A stretch of 64,000 nucleotides of DNA from Vombatus ursinus (GCF_900497805.2 NW_020954687.1:713523-777522), one strand, 5' to 3'; numbered from the stretch's first letter, positions 35,018 to 47,434 are shown. Numbers and translations are program-made. The notes: generated from the sequence alone by a model not told the origin.

Positions 35018-35215
35018 AGAAAAGTAGGAGGAAGGAGAAGAAAGAAGAAAGTAGGGGAGAAAGAGTAAGAGGGGAAAGAGGAGGAGAGAGTGAGAGTGAG
35101 GGAAGGAGGGGATGAAGAAACGGGAAAGAGGAAAAGGGAGGCAGAAAAGAGGTGAGGGTGTATACAAGAGTACAAAGGGAGGAATAGAGAGTGGAAAAAC
35201 AGAGCAAGAGAATCA
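35018..35215 (+). repeat. Long polypurine tract
   Basis: Nearly all A and G with few interruptions; minus-strand frames there read only Ser, Pro, Leu and Phe. Confidence 0.85.
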
Positions 35216-35579
35216 AATGCTGTTAGCTGGGGACTTGTTTATAGTTTGTTGCTAAGGAAAACTTCAGGCTTTGGAAAAAGAACCAGACCACTACACCACT
35301 ATGACAGCTGCTGTTCAGACTTGATATCCATACAGGCTTATCTTCCAACTGGCTACTACTTTCCATTTCCAATCTGCTGTCAGCTAGCCAAATCAATCCC
35401 TTTACAATCAAATGACCTCACTGAATTCTGTAATGTTCATAAGAACTATGGGATTTGTGTGATAGCCATTAGAGCAAAGACTCCAGTCAAAGGCTCAACG
35501 GGGCAGTTCTACAACCCAACCTTACTCTCTGAGCTTAACAGTAACTGCATCTAAAGGAAGAAATAGTTAAACAATTCAG

Positions 35580-37319
35580 TGTGGAGACTGAGGAGACCTA
35601 AGGTGCAAGTTAGTCCTCAGTCTTCCACTACCTCACTCACTTGAAAAAATTATTTCTCTTTCTTGGTCTCATTTTTTCCAATGTGTAAAATAGGAAGGAC
35701 AGCACCTGGCCCTCTTTAATAAAAGGTATGAATATGTCCCTCAAATGAAAGGTATGAATAAATATAGATGTGAGAGCACTTTAAATGCTTCCTAATCCAA
35801 GGTAGTATATCTGCTAAAAATAATAGAAGTGTTTCAAAAGTTTTAACCCTGAGTTATATTGTCTACTCAACAAAGTAAATCATCTGGATTCCCATGAGAC
35901 TTGAAGCCAGACAATTCATTTGATTCAACCTGATATGTTATGGTCAATGAAGAAGCTGAAAAGTCATCTTAAAATGTTGCACAATAATATTTTAGTCCTA
36001 GTAGTCAGCAAAATGAGTGTCTCTCACCAGCACTAAGAAGGTAGGCTACAGTCACACTAACATAGATTCAGACCTCCTCTCTGATTCAAAATTCTATTTC
36101 ACTCCTGGTGAGAATTCCTCTAATAAAATTGCATGTTTCAGTTATTTAGGAGATAAAACATTCTCCCTCCTAAAAGATCAAATTACACTAATTACAATTA
36201 GAACTAATTATGGAGGGAATAGCTTCCACTGACCATGTTGCCTCGCCCTTCCTAGAGCTAGAGACTCTCCAAAGTCAGTCTTAAAGCTCCATTTTCCCAA
36301 TCATCATGAGTTTCAAATCAGATATTTTGAAAATAGATTCTACGCCTGCACTGGTTCGTGGCAGGAGCTAAGATGAGTCCTTTTATAGTGAACAAAAGGC
36401 TGATTACAGGGAGTGCTGCAGTTTCAAGGAAAGAATTAAGCAGCAGCACATGCTGTTAGACAGAAGAAGAGGTTGCTTGCAAAACATTTGATTTGTGTGG
36501 CGACGGGAGTAAACTCATGTTTGGGTGACAAGAGGAAATGAATTGGCTGTATCTCACCAACAGCCATAATAAAATATTTTATGAGTATGGTTTTTTTATT
36601 CCCAAGAAGGTAGGTCTCTCAAGAGATATTATACTTGAAGTATTCTATACATGTAAGCCACATTTGATCCATTCAGCATAACGATCTTAGGAATAATGTC
36701 ACTCACATCCTTCGCACTAGTGGGTTGGCTAATAGCATCATTATTCAAATCACAGTTTAATATTTCTATTCTATCTTATACATATATATATACATACATA
36801 TATATGTATGTATATATATATATATGCACATATATACGTCCTTTATATGTTTTTTCACATCAGTGTGTCGCGAGTGTCTATTGAGTATGTAGCATCCAAC
36901 CACGTGAAATCAAACACCCAACAGAGGTTTTTGTGAAAAGGGACACAAGGAGGCTAAGGATGACAGAAATGTTAACTCAATTACATCAAACGAGAGTCCG
37001 TCCAGTTTTCTCACTTTCAGACTCCAAGTCCTATTCAAAGTCCCCTTCTTGTACTCACCTCATTTGCAACTCCAAGCCTTATAACTGGAACATTTCCTCA
37101 CCCCTAACCTCCCCAGTGGTTGATTTCCCACAATCAAAAAAAGTCCTGAAACTTTCAGGAAGACTTTCTGGCTTTTTCAGATAAAAAGAGATATATTCTA
37201 CCTGTCCCTCTCAATCTAGGTTAGAATGTCCCACCTTCTTTCCCTCCAAAATGCAATTCATTAAAAAGGTTGTAGGATATAGATATGGAATTATCATATT
37301 TGATCAATGTGTTGATTTA
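35580..37319. other. Intron: weak MIR, then unique sequence
   Basis: Possible degenerate MIR at 35580-35800 and a TA-rich microsatellite at 36778-36836. The rest shows no family; a TATA-like word on the minus strand at 36381-36387 is a finding. Confidence 0.45.
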
Positions 37320-37485
37320 ACTGTTTGTTTAACTTTATTATAAGGGAAGTATCTTTTTTATTATAAAGGAAGTCTCTTCACTTCACTATAAGGGCAGTCT
37401 TCTCTTGGGATGAAGAGAGTTACTGGAAAGTGATGAGATGTTTAAAAAAAGCATCAATAAAATATTTTTAAAAAATAAAATGTAA
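37320..37485 (+). mobile_element. L1 tail fragment
   Basis: Repeated ATTATAAGGGAAGT units and AGCATCAATAAAATATTTTT resemble an L1 3' tail; a similar tail occurs at 45455-45580. Confidence 0.5.
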
Positions 37486-37499
37486 TTCAAAATTCTTTT

Positions 37500-37780
37500 C
37501 AGGGATACTTATAAACTCTATTCTCATTTTGTTCTACATCTTTTCAGGATATAACCAATCTATGTACTGCAATAATTTGTACTCACTTTACTTTCATCTT
37601 TTAAAAAATGATTCCTATCTGCTACATTTCTCTAGCTAGACTGTAAACTCCTTGAGGGTGAAGGGTCACATCTTCTTGATTCATTTTTCAGTTCATCTGC
37701 CTCTACTAGCCCCAACTTTGATATATAGCACCTTGCATAGCATACAGCCCAACAGAGGTGCTAGCACATGCTGAACCTAC
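37500..37780 (+). mobile_element. L2 3' end
   Basis: CTAGACTGTAAACTCCTTGAG, GCACCTTGCATAGCATACAG. Confidence 0.65.
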
Positions 37781-37999
37781 ACTCCTACAGCCACTCTCCT
37801 AATACGTGCTTCCCCTTACCTCCCACCCCTAAAATGCACTTACAAACCATTCATGCCTTGGTTTAATGTTCTTGCTCTAATATCTCTACATTCTATATAT
37901 GTGTACTTGAATTAATGTTAGTCTTCAACTATAATTTCCCAAAAAGCAGAAAATGGTCTTATTTATTATTCTCTATAATAACTCATGGTTTTAACTTTC

Positions 38000-39950
38000 C
38001 TCCCTTTCCAATCTCAACTCTGTAGTTAATCAGTTCAATATCATACCTTTACTCTTGAGTCCCTTACCCTATCTCCACTCACGTGTGGCCCAACCCAAAC
38101 CTAATAACTCCCATAACTCCACCTCCTCCGCTTCTACTCTTTTGCTGCTGGAATACCTAATCTCAAATGAGACCTCACAACAGCCAGGAAATAATGTCAT
38201 TCTTCCTTAACTGATTCTCTCTTGTCCTCTCCACAGCCCGCTGCTCCAAACTTTTTTGACTCTCAGGGCTCCCTCCCTACTCCCTCACTGCCTCTCAGCC
38301 GAGGAACTCAGCTCGCACTTTCATAAGGAAGGACATGAGCCATTTCCTCTGAGATTCCTCTTCTCCACTGCTGGCCATTTCAAACCCCAGACATCACTTG
38401 CTATTCTATCCTCCTTTGTCATAAACTCTGCTGAAGAAGTAGTCCCTTCTCCTCTCAAAGACTAATAACTTTACACTGCCCCTTGATTCCACTCCCACCA
38501 GTCTTCTCTGACAGACTGCCCCCATAATCCCCACTCCCTCTACTCTTTCACCTCTATCTACTTGCTCCTTCCCTGCTGGCTTACAAACATGTTTAGGTCT
38601 TGATTGATTCTAGCACCCACACCCAAGATAGACTGTCCTTTTACAGTCAAAATCTTATCTTCCTTCCACTACTCAATCATTTCTTAACCTTTGAAAACTA
38701 GCTTTCAACCTCATTATTCAACTGAAGGTCTTCAGAAAACTATAATCTGTTCTTCCTAAAGTCATCAATCATGATTTAACTACCAAATGTGATGGTTCTT
38801 CCTCCTTCTTGACTTCTGGAGCACCTGACACCCTCTTAAATACTCTCTTTTCCTGGATACTTTCTCCTTTCTAACTTCAAGGCACTGTTTCTTCCTCGTT
38901 CACCTACCATGTATCTGATCATTCTTTCTCACTCTCCTTTTTTGGATCTTCATCTGTATCACACTCTCTGAATGTGATCTCAAGACTCTGTCCAGGACAG
39001 AGTCTTTTTTCCTCTATATTCTCTCATTTGGTGACTTTATCAGCTTCCATGGGACTAATTATCATCCCAATGTAACCTCCCTCTGTTCCCTAAGCTCCAG
39101 TCTCACATCATGAAATACCCATTGGAAATTTTAAACTGGATATTCTATATCCCATCTTAAACTCACTATGTCCAAAACTGAACTGATCCTTATTCCAAAC
39201 TTTCCTGTTTCTTAGGAAAGTTCATCATCCTTCGTTAAGAACACAATTACCCAGATTCAGAACCAGATTCATCTCTTTGACTCATGTCAATTGCCAGACT
39301 ATGTTTCTACCTGCACAATACCTCTCCCAATCAACTCTGCCTAGATAGACACCACCCTCACTCAGGCCATCATCATCTCTCACCTGGACTACAAGAGCCT
39401 TCCAGCTGGTCTCCCTGCTTTAAATTTCTCCCCTTTCTAATCCAGCCTCCACACAGCTCTGCCTCCTGGTTTCCTTCAAAACTCAAATCTCAACTTCCAT
39501 AACGGGCTTTTTCTGATCTCTACATCCCTCCTCAACTGCTAATGCCTCTCCTCTGGGATTTCCTCTCCTTTACACTGCATATCTGCTGTATTTATATCAT
39601 TTTTTTTCACATGTTACCTCCCCCATAAACTCCTTGAGGTCAGGGATCATTTTTTTTTTCCTTTTTATGTATTCCCAGTATCTAACATAGGACTTGTACA
39701 TAATAGACACTTAAATGCTTGTTGACGAGGAGGTCCTTCCTGATCCTCATTAGCCTCTGATTCCTTCTCCTTTTCTTCCCTGCCAAATTCCCTTGAACTT
39801 ATTTTGTAGATACTCATGTATGCATATGTTGCCTTCTCTGGTAGAATTTCAGTTTTTGCAAAGCAGAGACTATCAGGTTTTGGTTCTGTATCTCCAGTTA
39901 TGGGCATAGCACCATAAACATGTAACTACTACTTGTTGACTGACTGATGC
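38000..39950 (+). mobile_element. L2 LINE with RT relic, plus a second L2 3' end
   Basis: Decayed L2: linker region 38200-38470, RT region from about 38670 (AACTCACTATGTCCAAAACTG near 39160), C-terminal part 39350-39500, tail at 39610-39725. A second L2 3' end follows at 39735-39950. Confidence 0.75.
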
Positions 39951-40814
39951 AAACAGGGACTTCATGTATGATGAATTCTCTGACTCTCTCCTTTTTTCCA
40001 GAATAAGCACAGTGATGAGGCTACCCTTAATGTTAGTTCTCTCAGCACAGTAGAGTTTTTTAAATGGAAGCAGAGATTCCATCTGGGAGTTTTTACCTTG
40101 TATAGGAATATCATTATTGCACTTAACAAGTTTTCACCTGTGTCTAAATTATATCTGGGTTACCATTTAGACATATATTACATGTCCAACATTGGTTTAT
40201 TAATGTTTCCTTGGTGGCAAATCAATACAATAAAAGAAATTATGGTCACTGAAATGGACTTAAGAAGAAAATGAGTCTTCTTCATTTAATATGTTATCAA
40301 TGAAAGAAATGACTGGTAGGAAGAAATTACCTATTTCCTAGCTCTATGTCACATCTCCTTTTGTCTCCTCTCCCATGTTAAACTCTCTATTTCATTCCTC
40401 TATAGTTTCAGAGGTAAATTAAAAATAAAATAGAATGAAAATGTCCAAAATAACCCTCTTTCTAAATGATTAAAACCAGGGCTGCTGTTCTCTCACAGTG
40501 AAAACCATCTTTTGGAAACTGAAGATAGTTAAAATCCAAATGTAGGTAGTTAGAGTCACACTTTTTGTTTATTATGAGAGAAATGATTAGTAGGGGCCTT
40601 AGGGATCATTAGATCTGTCTCTGTGCCTCTAAACAGGGTTACATACTCCTGGGCAAGTAGAAAACTCTTTTTCCTCCATGACCTATTCTAAGGGATCTGA
40701 ATTCTCACATGCAAGAAATTCTTAGGGTCTACCCTAAATCTTCCCTACTTGCAATCTATAATTTTCTCCCATGCTTCACCTCCAGTGGAAAAGTCAAACA
40801 GCTCATCAGAATAG
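39951..40814. other. Intron, nothing recognised
   Basis: No exon or confident repeat. Confidence 0.45.
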
Positions 40815-41045
40815 CTTACATTGACTAGTACAATACTTTTTTCACATCTAGTATTTTATATGATATTCATGACAATCTGATGAGGTAGACAGGGAAGGTA
40901 TTGTTATCTCTATTTTATAGATAAGGACATAAGGCTCTCAGAGTTTAAATAGCTTAACCATGGTCACATGGCTCCTAAGTGACAGAAGTCAGGCTAGGAC
41001 TGAGATCTTTGACTTTTAACTGTTCTTTCTACTATCATATGCTGC
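40815..41045 (-). repeat. MIR-type SINE
   Basis: TAGCTTACATTGACTAGTAC, CTCTATTTTATAGATAAGGAC, AAGCCAGGCTAGGACTGAGA-like 3' part. Confidence 0.65.
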
Positions 41046-41500
41046 CTTTTATCCTACCATGTCTTCCTCTAGTCATACCTTTTTTGGATGGAATAAGCAA
41101 AACTTTCCCTCAATGTTCTTATTTTCTAACTCTTCTATTTTAATGTAGTCCTTTAAATTTGTTCCCAGTTTACTGTGTGATCTTGAAAAGTCACAACATC
41201 TTTGTGCTTCTGCTATTTTTTAAGTAAAACTGGTAAAAGATCACTTTCCATTTCTTTGGTTCATAGTACCAACGAGATAATAGCACATACAGATCACAGC
41301 ACTTTCTGAAGGGTTGAGATCTCCTCTTCTGACCCCTCTCATCCCCACACAACTGTCCTGAGGCTAAAGATAAACCCTGGACTATATGAAATCATTCAAT
41401 CTAAATCATCCTAAGGGTAGACAAGAAACACCATGTCCCACTTCTTTATCAATTGCCTCAAAGCAATATTTAATAGATGAAAATAAAAATTGTCACCCAC

Positions 41501-41683
41501 CGCCTCCTCTCCCTGGCTTCTGTGGAGGAGTCTGTCCCAGTAGTTGAGAGCACATTGGCAGCTGTAACCCCATTGGCAGTGCTAGGCGGGGGGCGATTGG
41601 TGATCACACACAGCGGGGTGCTAGAGGACACACTTTCTGCAGCTTTTTCCACAGATGGATCTGCATGGAGCTTGTAAGGAGTT
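41501..41683 (-). CDS. PPP1R12B: PPP1R12B exon: TPLCVITNRPPPSTANGVTA segment
   Basis: 183 bp. The first base A completes AG|A (Arg); then TPYKLHADPSVEKAAES, TPLCVITNRPPPSTANG and TDSSTEARERR follow, ending with CG that joins G of the next exon to give Arg (RERRRSYLTP). Acceptor TTTGATTTCAG, donor GTGGGT. Human MYPT2 has TPHKSQAD and SSSTPLCVITNRPLPSTANG in the same order (recalled). The exon is the same length and the same phase as 46142-46324. It ends with the basic cluster leading into the region before the ROCK site. It is followed in the transcript by the 33 kb intron 8166-41500. Confidence 0.96.
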
Positions 41684-42714
41684 CTGAAATCAAAGAAAAT
41701 GAAACATAGAGAACATTTAGGCATCTCTCCCAATAGACCCTTGACAGAGTGTAGAGTGAAGTCAGATTCAACAGCAAAACCTTCCAGCTCCTCTTTAATT
41801 CTGAGCTTTTTAAGTTTTAAAGGCTTATCTGCTTGGAAACACTATCACTGTGCCCATGCACACCCACCTCCCCACCTGCCACCCAAGAGGCTGAATTTAA
41901 TGAAATTCCTTGCCCGAGATTAAAAAACATTAGCTATGGCACAGCCAAGATACTGACTGACATGGGCAATAGTATTTTGCAGAATTCCTTGCTGCCATCT
42001 GGAACCCACACATGCATACACAAGCTGGTTCTGGCCACACATGAAAAGGACACTAAAGTCACTTACAATTCCAGTCTCCACCTAACCCTCAATCAATACC
42101 TGGGCAAGGGAATCTTCATGGGAGTCTTGAGCCAAGATACGATGGTGAGCTCCTTGTATTATCCATATACAAACATTCTGAATATTTAAGAAGTCCTTAG
42201 CATATTTAATTCTCCCTCTCCTAGCTCCTTCTCTGCATTTGAGCCAATTACCTTGCTGCTTGCATGTAGGTTAGCATAATATATTTCTGATAAAAAGAAA
42301 ATCAGAGGACAAATAATTATTGGCTCAAAATGGAATTCTAGTAGGATTCTATGTGTAACCTTAACTACAGATTTTGTATCTACAAGATGTATAATTAAAG
42401 TCATTTGCATGAGAACAGGATCTTTGTTTCTTAAAGGGATTGGCTCCAACTACAGGCTCTCCTCCCAAAAAACTATTATTTGTGATGTCACAGCTTGTTG
42501 CTAGGGTAACAAAACCCCAAAACTGAAAACCACATTTATCAGAGAAGCAATTGAGATATAAAAACTCCTAAATACTAATTTCTACCATAAGTTTAATCCA
42601 AGGAAAATTAACAAGTGATCATAAGTTCATTGTCAAACATATCACATTGGCAGAATAAGCTTCAAAGAAAAAATTCAGGCTAAGAAAAACTGAACACATC
42701 TCCAGATCCATCTC
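41684..42714. other. Intron upstream of exon 41501-41683, unique
   Basis: No repeat recognised. Confidence 0.45.
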
Positions 42715-42930
42715 AATTATTCAACAAGCATTTATTATGCAACTACATGCCAAGTATCATGCTAGTTACTGGGGGTACAAAGACAAAGAATACAAAAGTC
42801 CATGCCCTCAAGCATTTTACATTCTACTGAGGGAGACAACACATTACACAAAATAAATACAAGGCAAATTTTGGGAGAGGACATTAGCAGCTGCTGGGAT
42901 CAAGAAAGGCAGAAAACTAGATGCAACTCT
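42715..42930 (-). mobile_element. L2 3' end, minus orientation
   Basis: TTATTCAACAAGCATTTATT, CATGCTAGTTACTGGGGGTA, CATTTTACATTCTACTGAGG. Confidence 0.85.
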
Positions 42931-43219
42931 ACACTCCGAGAGATGCCACACAAATACCTTCCCACAAAGGGTGGGTAGCATGGGTCAGTCAGAACAGAGG
43001 TGATTTAAGTCAATATTGTAAGACCTACATGAGAGGTGAGCCCACAAGAACTAGAACGCTGGGTCCATGGTTTTTTTTTTAATGCTTTTTTTTTCCTGCA
43101 TATATTCAACCAGATCCAGTTGTTCTTCCTGACCTTCATCTTCTAAGACATCACTGCCATTTTCACAAGCAGTACACTGGGTACTGAGATAATAAGACTC
43201 TCTACATAGTAGTTTCACT

Positions 43220-43420
43220 GCTATTGCTGATGAAAATGTGAGGAAAAGCTTCCCCACAATTAGAACTGTTTCAAAATGGAATAGGTTCCTTGATAAGGAA
43301 GTGGGTCCCCCATCAGTGGAGGTCTCCAAGCAGAGGATGGATTCTTACTTAATATGTAAGTTCTACAAGATGAACTTTGAAGTCCCATCTAATTCAAAGA
43401 TTCTATAATTCTCTGAGCCT
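43220..43420 (+). mobile_element. L3/CR1-type LINE 3' end
   Basis: AATGGAATAGGTTCCTTGAT, CCATCAGTGGAGGTCTCCAA, GAACTTTGAAGTCCCATCTA. Confidence 0.7.
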
Positions 43421-43534
43421 TATTTTTAAAATTGTAATAATAAAAAATCAGATTTAAAAATGACCCAACCCAAAGATGTTGCTCAGGTTTATATTAAATA
43501 TGTACTAAGTGGAAACAATAAATGCCTCTAAGGC

Positions 43535-43755
43535 AGCTAGGTGCCTTAGATAGGTGGTAGAGCGTTGGGCCTAGAGTCAAGATTTGAGTTCAAATCCAAC
43601 CTCAGACATTCACTAGTTATGTGACCCCAACTATAAAATGGGGAAAATAACAGTACCTGCCTCCTAGGGTTGTTGTGAGGGTCAAATGAGAAAATATGTA
43701 TAAAGCACTGAGCACAGTGCCTGACATATAGCAAGTACTTAATAAAATGCTAGTT
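43535..43755 (+). repeat. MIR/CORE-SINE
   Basis: GGCAGCTAGGTGCCTTAGAT head, TTGAGTTCAAATCCAACCTC, then AGTGCCTGACATATAGCAAG. Confidence 0.88.
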
Positions 43756-44089
43756 TCCTTCTCTTCCAATTCAAACCAGTCTCCACTGTTGCATTTCTAG
43801 TATCGCTATAAGCATAAAACTAAATACAAGAGGCAGAATTGCTAAATGTTAGAGAGTTTTTTCTTTAATATTGGAATTTTAACACTAAAAGGAACTAAGA
43901 ACAACAATTTATAGAAAATAATTATAATTTTACTTTGAAATAAAATCTTTCACACTACTATGTTTGTTTTCTTTGCCTTACAGATTAAAAAAATGTGCTC
44001 TATCAATTGACACAGCTTGGTCCTTCAAAGTATTCTTAAATTCTGGTCCTTCTAGTGTTACAAATTATTATTCTTTTTCGAAAGCATAT

Positions 44090-44330
44090 GGATCTTGTAC
44101 GAGCTGAGAGGCAGTACAATATTGAGTGCCTATGGTTCTGGGCCAGAAATCAATGATTTTGGTTCTAGCCCCAACTCCAGCAATCTGACCCTGCTCAAGT
44201 CCTGTGTTTTTTCTGACCCTCAACATTCTGATTTGTCAGATGGGCATGAGAATACCTGCCCTGCCTCTCTCAGAGGGTTGTTGGGAGGCTCAAATCAATG
44301 TCATATCACAGGATCAGCTCTGGGTTTTAG
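44090..44330 (+). repeat. MIR
   Basis: GAGGCAGTACAATATTGAGTG, CAGATGGGCATGAGAATACC, AGAGGGTTGTTGGGAGGCTC. Confidence 0.75.
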
Positions 44331-44510
44331 AGCTGTAACAGACCTTCTAGGTCCCTCAGCCCAAACCCCATCAAATGAGAAAAATGAGGCCCAGAAGTGA
44401 AGGGCCTTGCCCACAGACAGTCATCGGAGGTGGGATTCCAACCTTTGTTCTTCTTGCCTTTAAGTCCAGCACTTCTGTCCACTCCATCATGACGTCTCTC
44501 AGAAATAATG
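44331..44510 (-). repeat. MIR-like SINE
   Basis: TTTTAGAGCTGTAACAGACC, AAAAATGAGGCCCAGAAGTG. Confidence 0.65.
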
Positions 44511-44764
44511 GGAATAAGGAGATAATCACTCCTGATATTAATAATCATTAGTGATAACATTGCTATTCCTAATAATAGCAGCAATTTACAATGAAAGAGA
44601 TCTTGTCTTAAATGACAATCACCTACATTAAGTAAAGAAATCTCCTGGTGACTTCACAGGTGTCAAGTATAATATAACAAGAAAATGCTGAAGGGGAAGC
44701 TGTGACACCCAGGTCCCAGTCAAAAAACCATAGATTAAATTACAAAGGGACCTTATAAGTCAGA

Positions 44765-45070
44765 GTCCAGTCCTCTCATTTTACAGGTGAAGAAACTGAG
44801 GCCCACAGAGGTGATGGGATGTGCCCAACATCTTTACACAGTAAGTAGCACAGTAAGGATTTGAATCCAGACCTATAAATTCTAAATTCAATGCTCTTTT
44901 TATTTGTTTTTGGGAAGAGGGAAGAGGGAAGAGGGAAGAGGAAGCAATCAGGGTTAAGTGACTTGCCCGAAGTCACAAAGCTAGTAAGTATCTGACACAG
45001 ATTTGAGTTTCGGTCCTCCTAACTCCAGGACCAGTCCTCTATCCACTGCACCACCTAGCTGCCCCTAATT
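44765..45070 (-). repeat. MIR-like SINE interrupted by a CORE-SINE
   Basis: 44765-44900 is MIR-like (TTTTACAGGTGAAGAAACTG); 44930-45065 is a CORE-SINE (CAGGGTTAAGTGACTTGCCC, CACCACCTAGCTGCCCC); host words (TTCAATGATC) resume after it. A GGGAAGA run at 44914-44940 precedes the SINE. Confidence 0.8.
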
Positions 45071-45454
45071 CAATGATCTTTCCATTACACCACACTGTCT
45101 CATCTTCTGGTTCAACTAACACCTAGCTGTGAGCTTCATTTCCTCAACTACAAAATATGTGGGCTCTTCAGTTATCTTACACCCTAATATCCTATGATCT
45201 AAGAACTATCTTTAGTATTGCCCTAATATTAGAATTATTGCCATCACCATCCTATTTTCTTTCAGTTATTTGTAAAACCTAGGCCCATAAAAAGTAAGTT
45301 AACAGCTATACTTCCATAACAAAAGTCATAACTATCATAGGTTAAAAGTAACTGCTTGACCTCTTTCCCTTCTTTGGAGAGGAGGGGGCCTAAAGATGAC
45401 TAAACACTGAAGATCTTGGAGTGCCTCAGAGGGTTCTGCTCAACTGTTCCCCCC

Positions 45455-45580
45455 CCCCATTTTTATTTTATTATAAGAGATGACTATTATAAGGGAGAGA
45501 AATGAAAGATACATTGGTAAGTACCAGTAACATAAAGATCAAAAAGGTATCAATAAAAATTTACTTTTTAAAAAAAGTCA
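45455..45580 (+). mobile_element. L1 tail fragment
   Basis: ATTATAAGAGATGACTATTA, AAAGGTATCAATAAAAATTTA. Confidence 0.5.
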
Positions 45581-46141
45581 CTGCTGGACTTTCACATAGC
45601 TATCCTTAACCATGCTGCCTTTGGATTTCCCTACAAGCCAAGAAGATAATATCTTGGAATAAACTTCGAATGAACGACAACATCCCCCTTCCCACATTAT
45701 CGAGCAAGTCAGTGTCTCTATCTAGAAAGCAGAAGGCTTTCTGCTAGAGGCTGTGTTTTAGAATAAGGTGCCACTTTTCATCCTGACTAGGTTCACATTT
45801 TATCTTCCATAAAGATTGAAGAAAAGGTATTCCAACTTTTGTGTATCTGCAGGAAAACACATACCTTGCAAATGGGGTGTGCAAATCATTTTAACATTTG
45901 ATTTAACACACACTAGGGTAATCTTGAATTTCAATCATAACTGACAAGAGAATCCAGTGTAGAAGCCAATGGTGTTAATTAAATATATATCTTAAAATTA
46001 TATATGTTGCAATGCACCCTAAGAGTGTACCTAGCTTTGTAGGTAATTTCCATGAAGATTGAGGCCTAAGTATAATTTCCATCTGGGTATCAACAGCACA
46101 AATTTGTTGAACCTAATGCAAAGGGCTCCAGTAAACCTTAC

Positions 46142-46324
46142 CTGCCATGGTGAACAGATGCAGTAGTATTTGCACTGATTGGTGCAGGGCAGGAAGAGGC
46201 AGGTTGCCACTGGCTGCCTCGAGAGGTAGATGAACCAATGGTAGTGGGTGAGGTAGCAGGAGATGAATTGCGATTGGCTGAAATGTAGGGACTGGTGGGG
46301 TCACTACTTCTACCAAATGAAGCA
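46142..46324 (-). CDS. PPP1R12B: PPP1R12B cassette exon, MYPT1 central-insert counterpart
   Basis: 183 bp, open in one frame: (S)ASFGRSSDPTSPYISANRN, then a Ser/Thr/Pro-rich run to ASVHHG(R). Acceptor GTTTTGCAG and donor CAG|GTAAGG are both strong. It starts with one base (T) that completes AG|T Ser and ends with AG, so it is phase 2/2 and can be included or skipped cleanly between 49348-49473 and 41501-41683. The canonical human MYPT2 I recall goes straight from YLKR to TPHK, so this exon is not in that form. Its start resembles the SCSFGRR start of the alternatively spliced central insert of MYPT1. Inference: a regulated insert exon of MYPT2. Being exonic is well supported; how often it is used is unknown. 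Confidence 0.82.
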
Positions 46325-47434
46325 CTGCAAAACAGCACACAGGGTCACTTTGTCACTTCCCTTTAGGACATGCAGTGCACACAACAATTCCCAGCCCCAG
46401 CTCCCCACTTGAGTTACGTGCTTTACATAAACATGAGCCAGCATAGAGAGGGTAATGCAACGAAAAAGTGATCAAATTCGGCTAGTAGTAGGGGGATGTT
46501 GTAGGTCAGTTTCTATCGAAAAGCACAGGAATACAAACAGTAATGAGAAGACAAGTAATGTTAACACTGTAGGAAAATGGGAGACGAGGCTAGGAGAGTG
46601 TAGGTAAGAAAAAGAAAATTATTGTATTCAAAGAGAGACCTATCCTATTAGACCCCAAGGCAAGAAATATTCCTTTCCTAAGAGCTCATATGAAGCAGAG
46701 TGACAGGAGAGAAGAATCCCCTGGGCAATGGGAGAGAAGATAGAAAATGTGGAGCACTGGAAGTGGGAGGCACAGCCAGTACAGAGAGCAGGAGAGGAAA
46801 AGGAAATGATCCTTTTCAAAGAGGCCAAGCCTATTAGACCCCAGGGTAAGAAACAGTGCTTTCCTGGAGAGCTTGAAGGAAATGGAGTTAGCACTGCAGA
46901 AAACCCACACGACAGAAGAGAATTTGGAAAGGTTCCAGAGAACAAACTAAGAACTAAGATTATTAAAGGACTGGGAGATTAAAAAAAAAAAAGAAGAAGA
47001 AGGAAAGGCCAAGGCATTAGAAATTGGGGTAATTTAGCAATAAAAAGGTGTTGTCAAGAGGACTCTAGAACATCTTAGCCTAGCATGTAATGAACAAGAT
47101 AAAGTTAGCTTTTCTTTATTTTCATTAAATACAGGAGTCAGCTCAAATTGCAGCAAGAAGGCTCTGAGTCAGATATTTAGAAGAACTCACAAGAGTTATG
47201 CAGACATTGAACTTTATTAAGAAAGCAGTGGAAGCCTCCTCTAAAGAAAGGGTAAGACAGGTGTTTTTCTGGGTGGTATGAATGCAACCCTGACTTCAGG
47301 GAGGGAAAAAACTATGTTTTCTACCAGTTCTCCTCATTAGCCCAAGGATGACTTCAATTGTGACCCAACTTTTCCTTTTAAATCATGACTCCATATATAT
47401 ATATACTCCTGATTGAAAATTATATCATATAAAG
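46325..47434. other. Intron with a diverged local duplication
   Basis: Upstream of the cassette exon. A unit around CTATTAGACCCC recurs (about 46630-46690 and 46820-46880). Otherwise unique. Confidence 0.5.

Noticed and set aside
46640-46945. 101-residue minus-strand frame with repeated FLPWGLIG
   Set aside because: The repetition comes from a local DNA duplication; no homology or splice support.
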